64,000 nucleotides of DNA from Tricholoma matsutake (lineage: Eukaryota; Basidiomycota; Agaricomycetes; Agaricales; Tricholomataceae). The position numbers and the translations under genes were made by a program. The stretch lies in contig AP026542.1 of NCBI GenBank assembly GCA_026075535.2, positions 3,782,001-3,846,000 of the forward strand. The letters run 5' to 3'. The notes under the pieces were generated by a model. That model was not told where the DNA came from. It was given only the letters and a program-made list of their open reading frames with translations, and searched no databases. Below are positions 1-11,945 of this stretch, in pieces. Positions within the stretch are counted from its first letter, which is position 1. Each line of letters opens with the position of its first letter.

Positions 1-2679
1 CCTGAGAGAGTGGAAGATGTTGACAGTGTTCATGCTATCTGTATACATGATGATTTTGGAGTAGTGTTCCATGGTCACAGCTAAGTTGTTGCAGGCACTT
101 GCCACAGCCAAAGCTTCAAAGTAAAAGATGATGTCACGAGCAGTGTCCAGAGGCACTGGTGCATAAAAACCTGTTGCACACTTGGGATACCAGAAACCCA
201 TGCCTCGCAGAGATGCATCACAAAACACTGTCACATCAGCATCCTCGGGGCTCCAGCAAACAGAAGAGAGAATTTTGATGCCCAGTGACCTTCACATGTG
301 CTCTGCAGCCCAGGTGAGGTCCTCGCATACTGCATTGTTGACCCAGATTTTCATCAGCAGTTGATCTTTCCCAGCCATTTTAGGATAGACTCGGTTTAGT
401 GCCAGTCAGAGCAAGGGAAAAACATTGAAGCCCCAGTTCATCCACCCTGTGAGTCATTGCCAACATCGCAAAGTCCAGGAAGCTCCATGCTTGACTTCTG
501 ACCATGAAGTAAACTCTGTCAGTTCCTGAAGTAAATCTGTCAGTGCTTGCTGAGGAAGGCAGAAAGTGAGACTGTTGGGATCTACTTGAATGCCGATAAT
601 GGTGAGTTGTTTCCCCCACACCTGTTTGTGCCATTCATGTGGTATACCAAGTTCATCCCACAGGGATAGAAGCCTCACTTGGTTTCCTGGGATCCATTGG
701 TTGTATTTGTGATACCACACAACATTTCCATCCTCATCTATACTGAAAGAGTCATCCATGTATGCCCAAAGGTCCTTAATCAGCTTGATGTATCGGGCAA
801 TCCATGTCATGAGGCCGTGAAATAAAATATAAATTCCTGGAGAACCTCTTCCTCCAAAACAGTTGTCTCTATCAATGTCTCATCCTCCATCTATGGTCAC
901 CACCTGTTTGATTTGCCAAAGCGGATGCATGGGCAAAAGTTGAAAAGCCTCAGTGACATCTGATTTGTATAGAACCCACATCTGGTGTGGCTTGGTGCGA
1001 TGCAAGTTCAACAATGCCTCCCCGAGATGAGACATATTGTCCAGTGGAAATCCTCTGATGTCCTCCCTCTTGATCATTGAGTTTGGTGCATACTCACCAG
1101 CACTCTGATTAATTACCATGTGCAATTTTTCTGAGTGAGGTTTCAGCACGGCGTGGACAGGAGATGCATGCATTCCTGGTAAAAGATCCTGGCCAAAAGA
1201 GCCAGAGAATCTCCCCTTGGATTGTTCGTGATCTCGTAAGAAATCCACTTCTTCTTGTGTTTGTGGCATGCTTAGTGACTCATCAACAATGGAAGGACAC
1301 TCACAATGTCATGTGTCTGCCCAAGGCCAGAACCCTTCATGTAGTCCTCGACAGACTGACTCAACAAAAGGTCACTTCGGGTGTGTCTCCAATAACTCCT
1401 CAAAATGGTTGACATTGATTGGGGTGACTATTTTGAACAGATCTGGTTGATCCCTGATTGTCTTCATTGCCTCATGGTTCTCCAACTCCTCAACAGAAAC
1501 TCCAGGCAATGGCTTTGCATGTTCTGTCCAATCTGCCAAACAGCTCTTCTGCAACATTTTGTCATCATTGCTTCCTTCATCTGACCATACATTGTAATGG
1601 AGATACTTGAGCCTCATTCCATAAATTGCATCAAGCTTGCTGGCTGCAGTTTTCTTTGCTGTGCCCAGGTTGTCGGCATTGTGAACAGTTGTGGCGGTAT
1701 TGACAGGTGCCTGTTGAGCTCTTGCAACCTCCAGGGCTGTTGAATTGTTGGCAGACTTCTCTGGACTGGTCTCATTGTCTGGAATCCCCAGTTCCAAACT
1801 GGCTATTGGACCCTCCTTGGATACCATTGGGTAGGAGGAAAGCAGAGTAGAGGTATGAGAATTGGTCACAATTGGTAAGCTGAATTGACTGCCCTCCACC
1901 AACTCTTGTCCTGACAGCTGTGTTGAAAGCAATAAGTTGGTGATGAGATCCTGACTGTCTAGCAGAGAACTTGGAACCCATGTAGTCCCCTCACTGTTGG
2001 AGTTTGTCGTTGCGGTGAGCGAAAGCAAACATTGTTGCTTTGGCGGTTGCATGCCATGCAGCAGTCCAGTCACCACTTGTTTGGACCTTTCTAGCTGGAT
2101 CTGTTTTTCCAAAAGAGATTTCCATTCTTCCGATGCATCCCACATTCTCCTTAGGAGGGGAAATGTGGTGGAGGTTGCTAAAGACAATGTCGAGGTTAAT
2201 GGATTCTCCCTTGAAAATGTGTCTCCATTCTGACTCAGGAAAACCCTGTGGGGCTGATGCTGATTGTCAGATCTCTCGTTCTGCAAAGGCAATATCCTTC
2301 TGGAAGACTCCAAGGATTTCTCTTGTCTTCTTGTGTTTCTCATCGACTTCCTTTCCTTGAGCCTCAACTTCTGCTGCGTACCAGGGGAGCTGTGACTGGT
2401 AAACCCTTTTCTTCTTGTTTGTCTCTCCCTCTCCTCGCTCATCATCTGACCCATCACTTGAGCTGGAGGACCCTGGTGTATTTCATCGTTTCCTTTTTCT
2501 GACAAGTTCCTTTCAAAGTGTCTGTAATAAATCCTCTGCATTCTGTTGTCTAGGCCCTGTGCACCTTTGATCTGTATCTCCATCACCTCTGGTCTCTTGT
2601 CTTTCTCCATTACCTTCGCCTGTCGATGCATGGTCTCCTTGTTGACTAGCAAGCTGGTGTTGTCGATCGATGAGCTCAA
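1..2679 (-). pseudogene. Reverse transcriptase-RNase H polyprotein (decayed)
   Basis: Three open stretches (2679-1372, 1269-880, 810-454) and the sequence below them share one frame, broken by in-frame stops; four are TGA, for example at about 1372, 878 and 453. The order is a low-complexity 400-residue N-terminal part, then the RT N-terminal block (PVHAVLKPHSEKLHMVINQS, LYKSDVTEAFQLLPMHPLWQ), then the active site AYMDDSFSID near 745-720. RNase H follows with its three acids: CDASLRGMGFW (about 225-200), FEALAV (about 120) and YTDSMNTVNIF (about 40-15). The gene copies the element RNA to DNA in the family. The stops make this copy non-functional. The 3' end is cut by the window. Confidence 0.8.
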
Positions 2680-3047
2680 TGTGCTTTGAGTACTGTCTGT
2701 CTGATGGACTCATTGATGCTTCCCAGTTGGATGATCTGGAGGATTTGAAAGAGTGTTTCAACCTTTGATGCTTTCCTCTCCCTGAAGTCTCAGACAAGTC
2801 CATCCATTCTTGTGACAAGATCAGCTCTGAACTTCCTGGTGGGTCTGTCAGATGGAGCAACAGGGGGAGTTTGGTTTTGTCCAGTTGTATCAGATTGTTG
2901 CATGCTTGCTGGGAGAGTCTGGCTGGGTCCATCACTGTCGACGGGTTCATCTGCTCCTCTGCTCATGCTTTGTTGTTGCTCATTGCTCTCAGGGATAACA
3001 TGAGGCAAGGACTGTCCAAAGTAGAAAGTATGGGCATTGTCTGACAT
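2513..3047 (-). pseudogene. N-terminal ORF of the RT element, frameshifted
   Basis: An ATG at 3047 opens a Ser/Gln/Pro-rich polar protein (MSDNAHTFYFGQSLPHVIPE...). The frame stops at 2790, and a related polar, probably coiled-coil segment continues in another frame to 2513, then into the long polyprotein frame. No zinc knuckle or known gag fold is visible. Position suggests a gag-like or RNA-binding ORF1; that is inference only. Confidence 0.45.
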
Positions 3048-3639
3048 ATGAGGAACAATGTTGTAGATGAAGACAAAGAATTACAAAGTACTGTAAAGCT
3101 GGAAGAGAATGAGATAACCGGAGAGAACTAAGCAAATGGCAATCTCACCTGGGAGAGAATGTGGGAAGCAGAGAGAACCATGAAAAGGGGGTTGTCTCAG
3201 ACAGTCCACATCTCTCCCGAGGAATAGGAGATGTCACCAACTCAATGTAAACAGTGAGTGAAGACACTTGTACTGGGTGAAAGCACATGGTGCTGTGTTG
3301 CTGCATGCATGCGGTGCAATGGACATTTTTGTTGCTGTGGTTTGGGCCCTTCCCATTGGACTTGCATAAATGGACTTTAAACTCGAAAAGTCCGGGGCGA
3401 TCTGTATGGCGGCATCTCGGCCACCTGATCTCAATCACTAAATCATTAAATCACTGTGTTTGAACTCCGCTCAGCCACCATACCTCATCAACATGGGCCC
3501 TATTGCAGGAGGTAGAGAATCATCCCATGTATGCATCTCACTCTTGAGATAAACCTGTTCATTTGTCTTGCAGCCCAGCTTAAGAGAGATAATATATACA
3601 GCTGTTACCCCTCCACCAATCCAACCCTGAACACCCATC
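3048..3639. other. No gene recognised; upstream flank of the RT element
   Basis: Only short overlapping ORFs on both strands with no recognisable domain. It probably holds the 5' untranslated region or terminal repeat of the minus-strand retroelement. I could not find a matching terminal repeat inside the window. Confidence 0.4.
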
Positions 3640-5822
3640 TGATATTCTTCCTCCAACCATTGAACAGTTCCTCAGCTGCGCTGTTGGAATCCCTGGTAGC
3701 AGTACAGATGACCTATGGGATATCCTCAAGGATCATGCTTGGGGTGCCTCTCCTGGGCAATTTTTTGAAGATGATCTTGCTTTGTTCAAGGAGCACGGAT
3801 GGGCACTTGGGCTCAGTATGTCAACATTAAGTGGATCCCCCTTCTTTACTTACTGGTGGCCAGCATCCTTGACTCTTTTCTCTCCATCTGACATCTGCAC
3901 AAACCCAGATTGTGCACAACATGCTACACTACTGAAGAAAGAACAACAACGCGCTGTTGTAGTGTATACTGCTGGACATGGTGTCCAGCCAGCATGGTCT
4001 GTTCATCTTTCTTGTCATGGTATGTATGTCCTATCCAATTTCATGCTCTCTTGACTGATATATCAAAGGTTGTGACACAAACTATCATAACAACTTCAGT
4101 GTGCACAACAGCATTCACACATATTCCCTTATGAAGCCCAAATACATCTAAGTTGGAGAGCATCAGTTTGTCAAGGATAAGTTGACCTGTGGATGGGGCA
4201 GATGCTTCTTGGCTGGTGTGTGGTTCCTCATCTAGTATTTTCTTTGCTAACAGAACATACTAGGTTTTCTGCATCAAATGCTGCCAAGTTATATGAGCTG
4301 GCTATGAAACAGGACTACCTCACAGGGAGTGCATGGGCATTTGGTACTAAGCTGATGGCAAATCATGTCTGGGATGGTTTCATCATCATGGCTCTCCTTG
4401 ATGATCACAAACAACAAGGAACATACCTCCAGGTACCACATATAGGTGAACAAAAGGATCAACCCAAGGCTGCCATGGTAGCACACAACAATTGGATTGT
4501 TTTTAATGGCCAACCAGATGCAGTGCAGCATGTCTGTGCCAAATGCATGTGGATCTATGAGATCAGTGGCAAGTTTAGTAAGATCACACCTCTCGACCTG
4601 AGATAATGCAAGAGCTTACTGCCATGATTCAGGAAAATGTCAAGTCATTGTTGGAGATGGCATCAACATGGGTCATCCATGCTGTGGAGTCTTTCACTGC
4701 ATTGTCGCTCTCCAGAACAACCACCACCAATTCTGTGCAACCCACTATTCCCATCATTCCATCTGCGACATTACAGGATGTGAGCTGCCCATTATGAAGT
4801 ATAAGAAGACCTGCTTCCAGCTAGAAGCCCACCAGAAGATTGAGGAACTGAACATTGCCTGAGGCAAGGCTGGATTTACATTAAGGGACTGGCTTCAACA
4901 TGCCCAGATCTCACATCCAACACAAGCCATCACCACATCAGGTACACTGGAGGAAGGGATGAGGAAGCTGTGGTCAAAGATGTGGAGGAGCATAACAGGT
5001 GGTATGACTCTGAGGTGGCTGGTGTGAATGTGCGAATGTTGGAGGCACCTATTCCTGCCTCAATTGGTGTTGTGGACCATGTTGATGATGTTTAAGGCAT
5101 GACAGGGGTATGAAAAGGGTTTAGAAAGAGTTTGGCCATATCTTCAAATTGTTATCACAACTACCTAGCAAGAATTTTATTTCAGGTGGGCAATATATCT
5201 ATGAGAAACCTCAACTTTTTACACCATAAAAGGAAATTTGAAATGTATGGAAAAATCCATGAAAATCCGACATTTCAGATTTTCATGGATTTTTCCATAC
5301 CCTTACATTTTTGTTAAATGCAAATTTCCTCTTATGGCTTAAAAACTTGAGGTTTCTCATAGCCCTATATATTGCCCACCTGGGATAAAATTCTTGCCAG
5401 GTAGTTGTGATAACAATTTGAAGATATGGCCAAACCCTTTCTAAACCCTTTTCATACCCCTGTCATGCCTTAATGATGTTGAGGCCCCATGCCCTTCTAA
5501 GAAATCTGACCAGGGTAACAAAAAGATCAAGGTACAGTTCGGGAGGCAGAGGACACACAATGAGCAGACATTGGTGTGTCCTTGTGGCATAATTTTTGCC
5601 AGAGCCACGATGTATGGTGCAGAGGCAGTGTTGAACTTCCTGGTAAAAGATGCAGCATCTCAGTCATTATGCTCCTGGTGACACCCTTTTCAGGTCATGG
5701 TGAAGAATGCTTTCTCTGTTCCTGGAGTGCAAAAACCTGAACACCTTTTATATGACAACAACTGTGATGCCAAGCAACAGGCAATGGCCTTGAGGGATCT
5801 GTACTTTGAGGATATGGGCATG
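3640..5822 (+). pseudogene. KDZ-associated CxC5/CxC6-like cysteine-cluster protein relic
   Basis: Reading across frames gives the order typical of the CxC5-like proteins associated with KDZ transposons in basidiomycetes. There is a segment CTNPDCAQHATLLKKEQQRA, then VQPAWSVHLSCHG joined by a 49-bp intron (4020-4068) to CDTNYHNNFSVHN. A second short intron (4216-4253) precedes TRFSASNAAKLYELAMKQDY. A cysteine cluster (YCHDSGKC, GHPCCGVFHC, QFCATHY, ICDITGC) lies at about 4615-4795. After the foldback insertion come CPCGIIFARATMYGAEAV and KPEHLLYDNNCDAKQQ. It is broken by TGA stops (for example 4861, CGA expected), a 1-nt frameshift near 4603 and the 5093-5472 insertion. Homology stops abruptly after FEDMGMC at about 5822, so the C-terminus is lost. 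Confidence 0.72.
5093..5472. mobile_element. 380-bp foldback MITE with 8-bp target duplication
   Basis: Almost the whole element is one inverted repeat. The left arm from TAAGGCATGACAGGGGTATG is matched by its reverse complement ending at 5472, giving arms of roughly 180 bp. It is flanked by ATGATGTT at 5085-5092 and 5473-5480. The 8-bp duplication and the TAAGG terminus suit hAT-type mobilisation (terminal YARNG). It encodes nothing, and it splits the CxC5-like gene. Confidence 0.85.
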
Positions 5823-5915
5823 TGTAGTGTTGCTGCAGCTCCAGCTAAGAGCTGTAGCCACCTTTGGCTAAAGCTGGTTGGAGCTGAGCTGTGTGAAGCC
5901 ACAAGCCACAGCCTT

Positions 5916-6345
5916 TGTAAGGGGACTAGGGGGGTGCCCTGTGTGCTTCTCCTATTTTTTATGTTTGTCCTATATTTTTTCTCACTTCATTTCCTTCTAT
6001 TCTTCATTTTCTATGTTTTTTCCTTATTTTATTACTAATTTTCCCTTTCTATCACATTTGTGCATGTTGACAGTTTTATATTTAGAGGCAGAGCACCCCT
6101 TCTGACATCTACCCCTTGGTATGATGTCATTCAGTGGCCTTGATCTGCCTATCTCTGCCTTTTCTATTTTTAGACTATTATTTGATTTTTGCAGTCTTCA
6201 CATATACTGGGCATTGGCAAAGGGGTCCTTAGAGTTTTCTCTTTGGATTTCCCTTTGCTACATGCATCTCCAATCCCTGTACTATGTAGTATAATTTTAA
6301 CTTTGGATTTCCCTTTGCTAGAGGCTGAGTGAGGTTGCCCTTATG
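5916..6345 (+). repeat. 5' LTR of old family A copy
   Basis: Begins TGTAAGGGGACTAGG and ends near GGTTGCCCTTATG. It contains two copies of a 20-bp direct repeat around TTGGATTTCCCTTTGCTA (about 6243 and 6303), as in the full-length LTR of the young copy. Confidence 0.85.
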
Positions 6346-7617
6346 GTAGAAAACTCTCTCCTAAGGCCCAAAATTGTGAATGTGCTGCCCAAGATAGGCA
6401 GGTACAGAGTGGACAACACTTCCCAAAGCTCCACAGACTCCCTACACACCATTCCCAACAGTCCTGCTGTTAGTGTGCTACCATTTTTGCCAAACATGCC
6501 CCCTAGTGACATGGACACATCAGAGCACCTTGATGCGCTTGAAAGCAATGTTACCGGAATATGTGCACAAATTGATTTGCTTAAATTTATGATCGAAAAC
6601 TTTGTCAGAACCCTTCAGACTAGCTCCATGACCAATATTCCCCCCATTGTGCCACCAAGCATGCCCAACAACAACGTGCCCACTAGGGAGTGTGCCCAGA
6701 TCAAACCATCTCCCTGTACTGAATTTAATAGTGCACGTGTGCAGGGGTGTGCATTCCTTAATTCCTGTGAGTTGTACATCAGTCTCCAGTCACATCAATT
6801 CATTGATGAGGCTGCAAAAATGTATTGGGCCTTCACATACATGAAATCTGAACGCACCTATCTCTATGTGGACCATATTCTGCGCCAAACTAAAGAGCTC
6901 GGTTCTCTACCCTTCTCCACTTGGGGTGACTTTTGAGCAGAGTTTGTATGCCACTTTTGTCCCCTCAATGAGTGCCACCAAGCAGTGACACAGCTTGAGT
7001 CATCCTTTTACCATCAGGCATGTCGATCCATGGATGACTATATCGATGAGTTTAAGGATTTGGTGGACATGGCAGGATATGGGAGTGGGCTACCAGTTGT
7101 GGTGAAGTTCCGATGGGGCCTCAATTGAGAAATTCAGGACCAGATTGCACAGATGTTGGAAGGGTGCCTGGTGGATGATGATATCTATGCTTGGTATGAA
7201 GCTGCTTCACTCTGTGATGAGAACTGACTCACGAATGCGGCATTTAATGCTGCATTCCATGCTCCAACTACCACTCATGCACCCTACACCTTCAATTGAA
7301 CCCTTCCCCACCATAACCCCATTCCTGTCCATCAGACTCCCACACCTGCTGTCAATGTCCCAGTACCAATGGATGTTGATGTGGCCTGCAGCCGTCCACA
7401 TAGGTTGGATCTCTGCTACTGCTGTGGGGAAACTGGGCACAGGGCCGGAGTGTGTCCCCTTCATCAGGATATCTGCATGGTCACCCCTGAGGGGTGAGAT
7501 GAACTCCTCCAAGACCTGTTGGCACTTGTAGATGTTGAGGAAGCGAAGGGTCAGGTTGCAGAGAAGATCAAGTCAGAAGTTGTAGAGGAGCAGGATTTTT
7601 CTATTTGCAGCGAGTGA
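6343..7617 (+). pseudogene. gag: gag of old family A copy
   Basis: The capsid region (FLNSCELYISLQSHQFIDEA, WAFTYMKSERTYLYVDHILR, DDYIDEFKDLVDMAGYGSG) is followed by a zinc knuckle LCYCCGETGHRAGVC at about 7410-7455. A likely start is the ATG at 6511, matching the young copy. Stops include TGA at 6934-6936, where the young copy has CGA, and several more at 7127-7500. Many Arg codons have become Cys, His or Gln, which points to CpG transitions. The ORF ends at the same overlap with pol as in the young copy. Confidence 0.85.
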
Positions 7618-10600
7618 ATCATATGCCCTTACTGCCTGTCCATAACCACTTTGAAGTTTTGTCAGTTGAATCCCCAGAGAATGAATCTATTTCCATGACT
7701 GTTCCCCTCTCTGACCATTTGAAGTTGGCTGAAGATGTACCTGCTCTCCCTCTGCTCCATCCCAAAATTAAATCATGGGAGTGCAAACTACCATGCAAAT
7801 ATATTGTTGCATCCACCCCCTCAACATATTCCATGAACATAGCAATCGAACTACAGACTACTGACACTGGACAGACACTCAGTGTCTCCATGCTCCTGGT
7901 GTTAGGAAACCACCCCATTACCTAATAAACTTTCATTTTTATTTTATTATGTCAAATTACACTACATGACGCCAAATGACGCTACATTTTGATAGTGTGA
8001 GAATTTTATTTTGCATGCATCAAAATGTACACGCATGTACAAGTGCATCGGTAACAACAATGTACAATATATGTAACATAGTATATAAACCCTAAATATA
8101 TGCCTAGGGGACCCTAGTTGTGTTCTCTTAGGTATTCCACCTATGTTTTCGGTGTGAAAGGCCTATCTCAACAAACTCACCTATTAATAACCCCTCGCAT
8201 CAAAATGATCAATTCCCCCATCACGCACATGGATCCTGCCCCCTTCTTGTAGAGAGAACCCGCATGGTCTTAGCTAGCAGATAGTGGGTGTCACCCTAAC
8301 ACCTGGACTCTGGTGCAACCAGTCTCTTCATTGATGCCCATCTTGCACAACAACACTGCCTGAATACTTGTTCACTCTTGCATCCAATACCTGTTTATAA
8401 TGTGTATGGGTCCCCAAATGAAGCTGGTGCCATCTGAGAGGTTGTAGACCTGGTCCTCCATTACAAAGATCATAGTGAGCATGCCATTTTTGCTGTCACT
8501 CAATTAGGAAAGCAGAAGGTGATTTTGTGCTATCCGTGGCTTTGAGACCATAACCCAGAGGTTAACTGGTGTACTGGGGAGGTTACCATGAGCTGGGGTC
8601 CATCCCACTGTTGCACTTGTTTCATGGAAGCCAGGCAAGAACATCGTGGACAAAGGGCCTCAATATGACATACTCAGAAGTGTTGTGCCAGACCCCTGCC
8701 GGTACCTGAAGTGGAGTTGGAAGGGGTTCCTTATCTGATGCCAGACTCAAATGATGATGATGAGGAGCCACAGGAAGTGGAGGAAGGTGATCAGATCTTC
8801 TACACTGCAATTCGTCTGTCACACAAGGTGTGTGCTACATCAAACATATTCCAACGCCTTGCTGAGGCCTTCCACAAAAACAATGCTGCTAAATCCTCTA
8901 CTGATTCCTTGCGTCCTCATCTCCATGAGTTCGGGGATGTGTTCTCCAAAGAATCATTTGACTCTCTCTCCACACGCAAGCCATGGGATCACATGATCAA
9001 ACTCACCCCTGGTGCAACCCCTTCATCCTGCAAGGTCTATCCTTTTTCTCCTGAAGAACAGCAACAGCTTGACCAGTTCATTGACAAGCACCTGGCCTCT
9101 GGACGTATCTGACCATCAAAGTCACACATGGCCTCTCCCTTTTTCTGTGTCAAGAAGAAGGATGGCTCACTTCAACCAGTTCAAGACTACAGAAGGCTCA
9201 ACGACATCACAGTCAAAAATTGTTATCCAATACCTCTCATCTCTGAACTTGTGAACCAGCTCCATGGAGCCTGATACTTCACCAAGCTTGACGTCCATTG
9301 GGGTTACAATAATGTGAGGATAAAGGAGGGAGATGAGTGGAAGGCAGCCTTCTGTACCAACCATGGTCTTTTTGAACCACTCATCATGTTCTTTGGCCTT
9401 ACTAATAGTCCTGCCACCTTTCAGACCATGAAGAATGACATCTTCCATGACCTCATCCTCGAAGGTGTTGTCTGTATCCATCTCGACAACATCCTCATCT
9501 TCACTTGCACTGTTGAAGAGCACTGTCACATCATGCACCTCATCCTAGAACAACTTTGACAGTACAAACTTTACCTTCATCAGGACAAGTGTGAGTTTGA
9601 GAAGACCAAGATTGAGTACCTCGGCCTGATTATCTCAGAGGGTCAGGTGGAGATGGATCCTATCAAGGTGAACGGGGTTATGGCTTGGCTGACGCCCACA
9701 AACAAGAAAGAGGTGCAGTCATTCCTGGGCTTCATCAATTTCTATCGGTGTTTTATCAAGGATTTCTCACATCACGCATGACCACTGTTCGACTTGACAG
9801 GAAAGGAAGCATGGAGGTGGGATAATGCACAACAGGAGGCATTCGAAAGGCTTAAGGAGATGGTCACTTCTGCTCCCATTCTTACCTTTGCTGATGATTT
9901 GCACCCTTTTCATGTAGAAGCCAACAGTTCTGACTTTGCAATGGGCACCATGTTGTCTCAGCAGTCTCTGGAGGACCAGAAGTGGCATCCTGTTGCATTC
10001 TACTCCAAAAGCCTTAGTGCTGTAGAGTGAAACTACAAGATCCATGACAAGGAGATGTTGGCAATAATGCGTGCACTTGAGGAGTGGCAATACTTCCTCA
10101 AGGGTGCCCAACACAAGGTGGAAATTTGGATGGATCACAAGAATCTTGAGTACTTTATGATGACCAAGAAATTGAACCATCGTCAAGCTCATTGGTCCCT
10201 GTATCTATCTAGATTTGACTTCTCCTTGCACCACTGTCCAGGTTGCAGCATGGGGAAGACCGATGCCCTCTTCTGATGTGCAGACCATGGGGATGGCAGC
10301 GATGACAATCAAAATGTTGTGTTGTTGCAGCTAGACCTGTTTACCACTCGGGCACTGGAAGGCATCACACCCCAGGGCAAGGAGTGGGACATCCTGTGCG
10401 ACATTCATTGCACAAACCATAACAGTTTACATGAGGATGTTGTTGCCCAAGCTGTTAAAGAACTGAGGAAGGGATCCACCCTTTCCTTGCATGCAGCAGA
10501 GTGGGCTGAAAAGGAGGACTTGTTGCATTTCATGGATTGCATCTACGTTCCCAATGACCCAGACCTTCGCCAATGCATCATATCCCAACACCATGACTCA

Positions 10601-11474
10601 CAGATTGCAAGTCATCCTGGACACTGGAAGACCTTGGAGCTCACCTCGCAGAATTATTGGTGGCCACAAATGTCATGACTCATTGGTCAGTATTGTCATA
10701 CTTGTGACCTTTGCTTATGCACCAAGATTCCTTGTTGCAAACCTGTTGGTGAGCTACACCCTCTTTCTGTTCCAGAGAGTCGTTGGGATGTTGTCAGTGT
10801 TGACTTTGTGGTGGAGTTGCCAGAGTTGAATGGGTTTGATGTGGTGATGTGCACAGTTGATTCAGTGGGGAAACACACTCACTTTATCCCCACTCACACC
10901 ACTGTCAGTGCCCTGGGTGCCACCCAGCTCTATCTCCACCATATGTGGAAATTACATGGACTTCCTGGGGCCCAACCAATGCCATTCTCTGACCCCTCAG
11001 TACAAGATTGATGATCAAGTTTATCTTGACTCCAGTGACATTTCCACCACACATTCATCCAAGAAACTCACCCATCGCTTCCTGGGACCTTTCCCCATTG
11101 TCAAGTGTGTTGGAATGCATGCCTATTGTCTATGCCTCCCAGCCTCCATGTCCAGACTTCACCCAGTCTTCCATGTCATCAAACTCCTTCCAGCTCCCCC
11201 AGATCCATTCCCAGGATGCCATGCACATCCACCACCACCACCTACAGTGATCAAGGGAGAACTCCAGTACGAAGTCGAGTTGATCTTGGACAGCTGGTTG
11301 CATTGAGGAAAACTCCAGTATTTGGTGCACTGGAAGGGTTATGGGTATGAGGAGAACTCATAGGTCGAGGAGTCCAATGTGAATTCCCCTTGGTTAGTCA
11401 AGGAATTCCACCAATGGCACACTGCTGCACCGCGTTGCATTCAAGTCACTGACTTTGGTCATATGCAATTTTGA
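7615..11474 (+). pseudogene. pol: pol of old family A copy, interrupted and deleted
   Basis: Aspartic protease, RT, RNase H, integrase and chromodomain can be read in pieces. The protease is split at LLDSGA by the solo LTR. RT reads [20 protein letters not shown], with the active-site YLDD degenerated to HLDN near 9480. RNase H begins at about 9900. The integrase zinc finger lies at about 10590-10715. Downstream of HHMWKLHGLPGA (about 10970) roughly 160 residues are missing, including the second Asp and the Glu of the integrase triad. A GPF-type segment and chromodomain remnants run to the stop at 11474. Stops are largely TGA for expected CGA. Confidence 0.85.
7900..8301. mobile_element. Solo LTR (family F) with 5-bp target duplication
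   Basis: A 402-bp sequence with ends TGTTAGG and CCTAACA, flanked by CCTGG at 7895-7899 and 8302-8306. It sits in the protease codons of the old A copy, so the empty site can be reconstructed from the young copy. The same 402-bp LTR occurs at 59016-59417. The solo copy shows TG/CA where the other has CG at many sites, so it is older. Confidence 0.93.
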
Positions 11475-11509
11475 ATGCATTGGGGCAATGCATCTTAGAG
11501 AAGGGGTAA

Positions 11510-11945
11510 TGTAAGGGGACTAGGGGGGACTCAGGGGGGTGCCCTGTGTGTTTCTCCTATTTCTTACATTTGTCCTATATTTTTCCTCACTTCATTTCCT
11601 TCTATTCTTCATTTTCTATGATTTTTCCTTATTTTATTACTAATTTCCCTTTCTATCACATTTGTGCATGTTGACAGTTTTATATTTAGAGGTGGAGCAC
11701 CCCTTCTGACATCTACCCCTTGGTATGATGTCATTTGGTGGCCTTGATCTGCCTATCTCTGCCTTTTCTATTTTTAGATTATTATTTGATTTTTTCAGTC
11801 TTCACATATACTGGGCATTGGTAAAGGGGTCCTTAGAGTTTTCTCTTGGGATTTCCCTTTGCTAGGTGCATCTCCAATCCCTGTACTATGTAGTATAATT
11901 TTAACTTTGGATTTCCCTTTGCTAAAGGCTGAGGTTGCCCTTGTA
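11510..11945 (+). repeat. 3' LTR of old family A copy
   Basis: Begins TGTAAGGGGACTAGG and ends GGTTGCCCTTGTA. A small duplication of the GGGGGACT segment near 11520-11545 makes it slightly longer than the 5' LTR. A purine-rich stretch (AGAGAAGGGG) lies just upstream as the polypurine tract. Confidence 0.85.

Larger units (their letters stand above)
1..3047 (-). mobile_element. Partial retroelement, DIRS/Ngaro-like candidate
   Basis: A minus-strand retroelement enters from beyond the left edge. It has an N-terminal ORF, a long linker, reverse transcriptase and RNase H in that order. No integrase or LTR lies on its upstream side, and the RT resembles the basidiomycete class with YxDDSF/YxDDNF active sites rather than the Ty3/gypsy RTs elsewhere in the window. 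In DIRS/Ngaro elements a tyrosine recombinase follows RNase H; that part would lie left of base 1 and cannot be seen, so the class is an inference. Confidence 0.6.
5916..11945 (+). mobile_element. Old Ty3/gypsy copy, family A
   Basis: LTRs at 5916-6345 and 11510-11945 enclose gag and pol with the same domain order as the young family A copy at 17079-23051 on the other strand. The copy is CpG-depleted, full of TGA stops, carries a solo LTR (7900-8301) and lacks about 480 bp of integrase. No matching target duplication is visible (flanks GCCTT and CACAT), so one end may have recombined. Confidence 0.9.
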
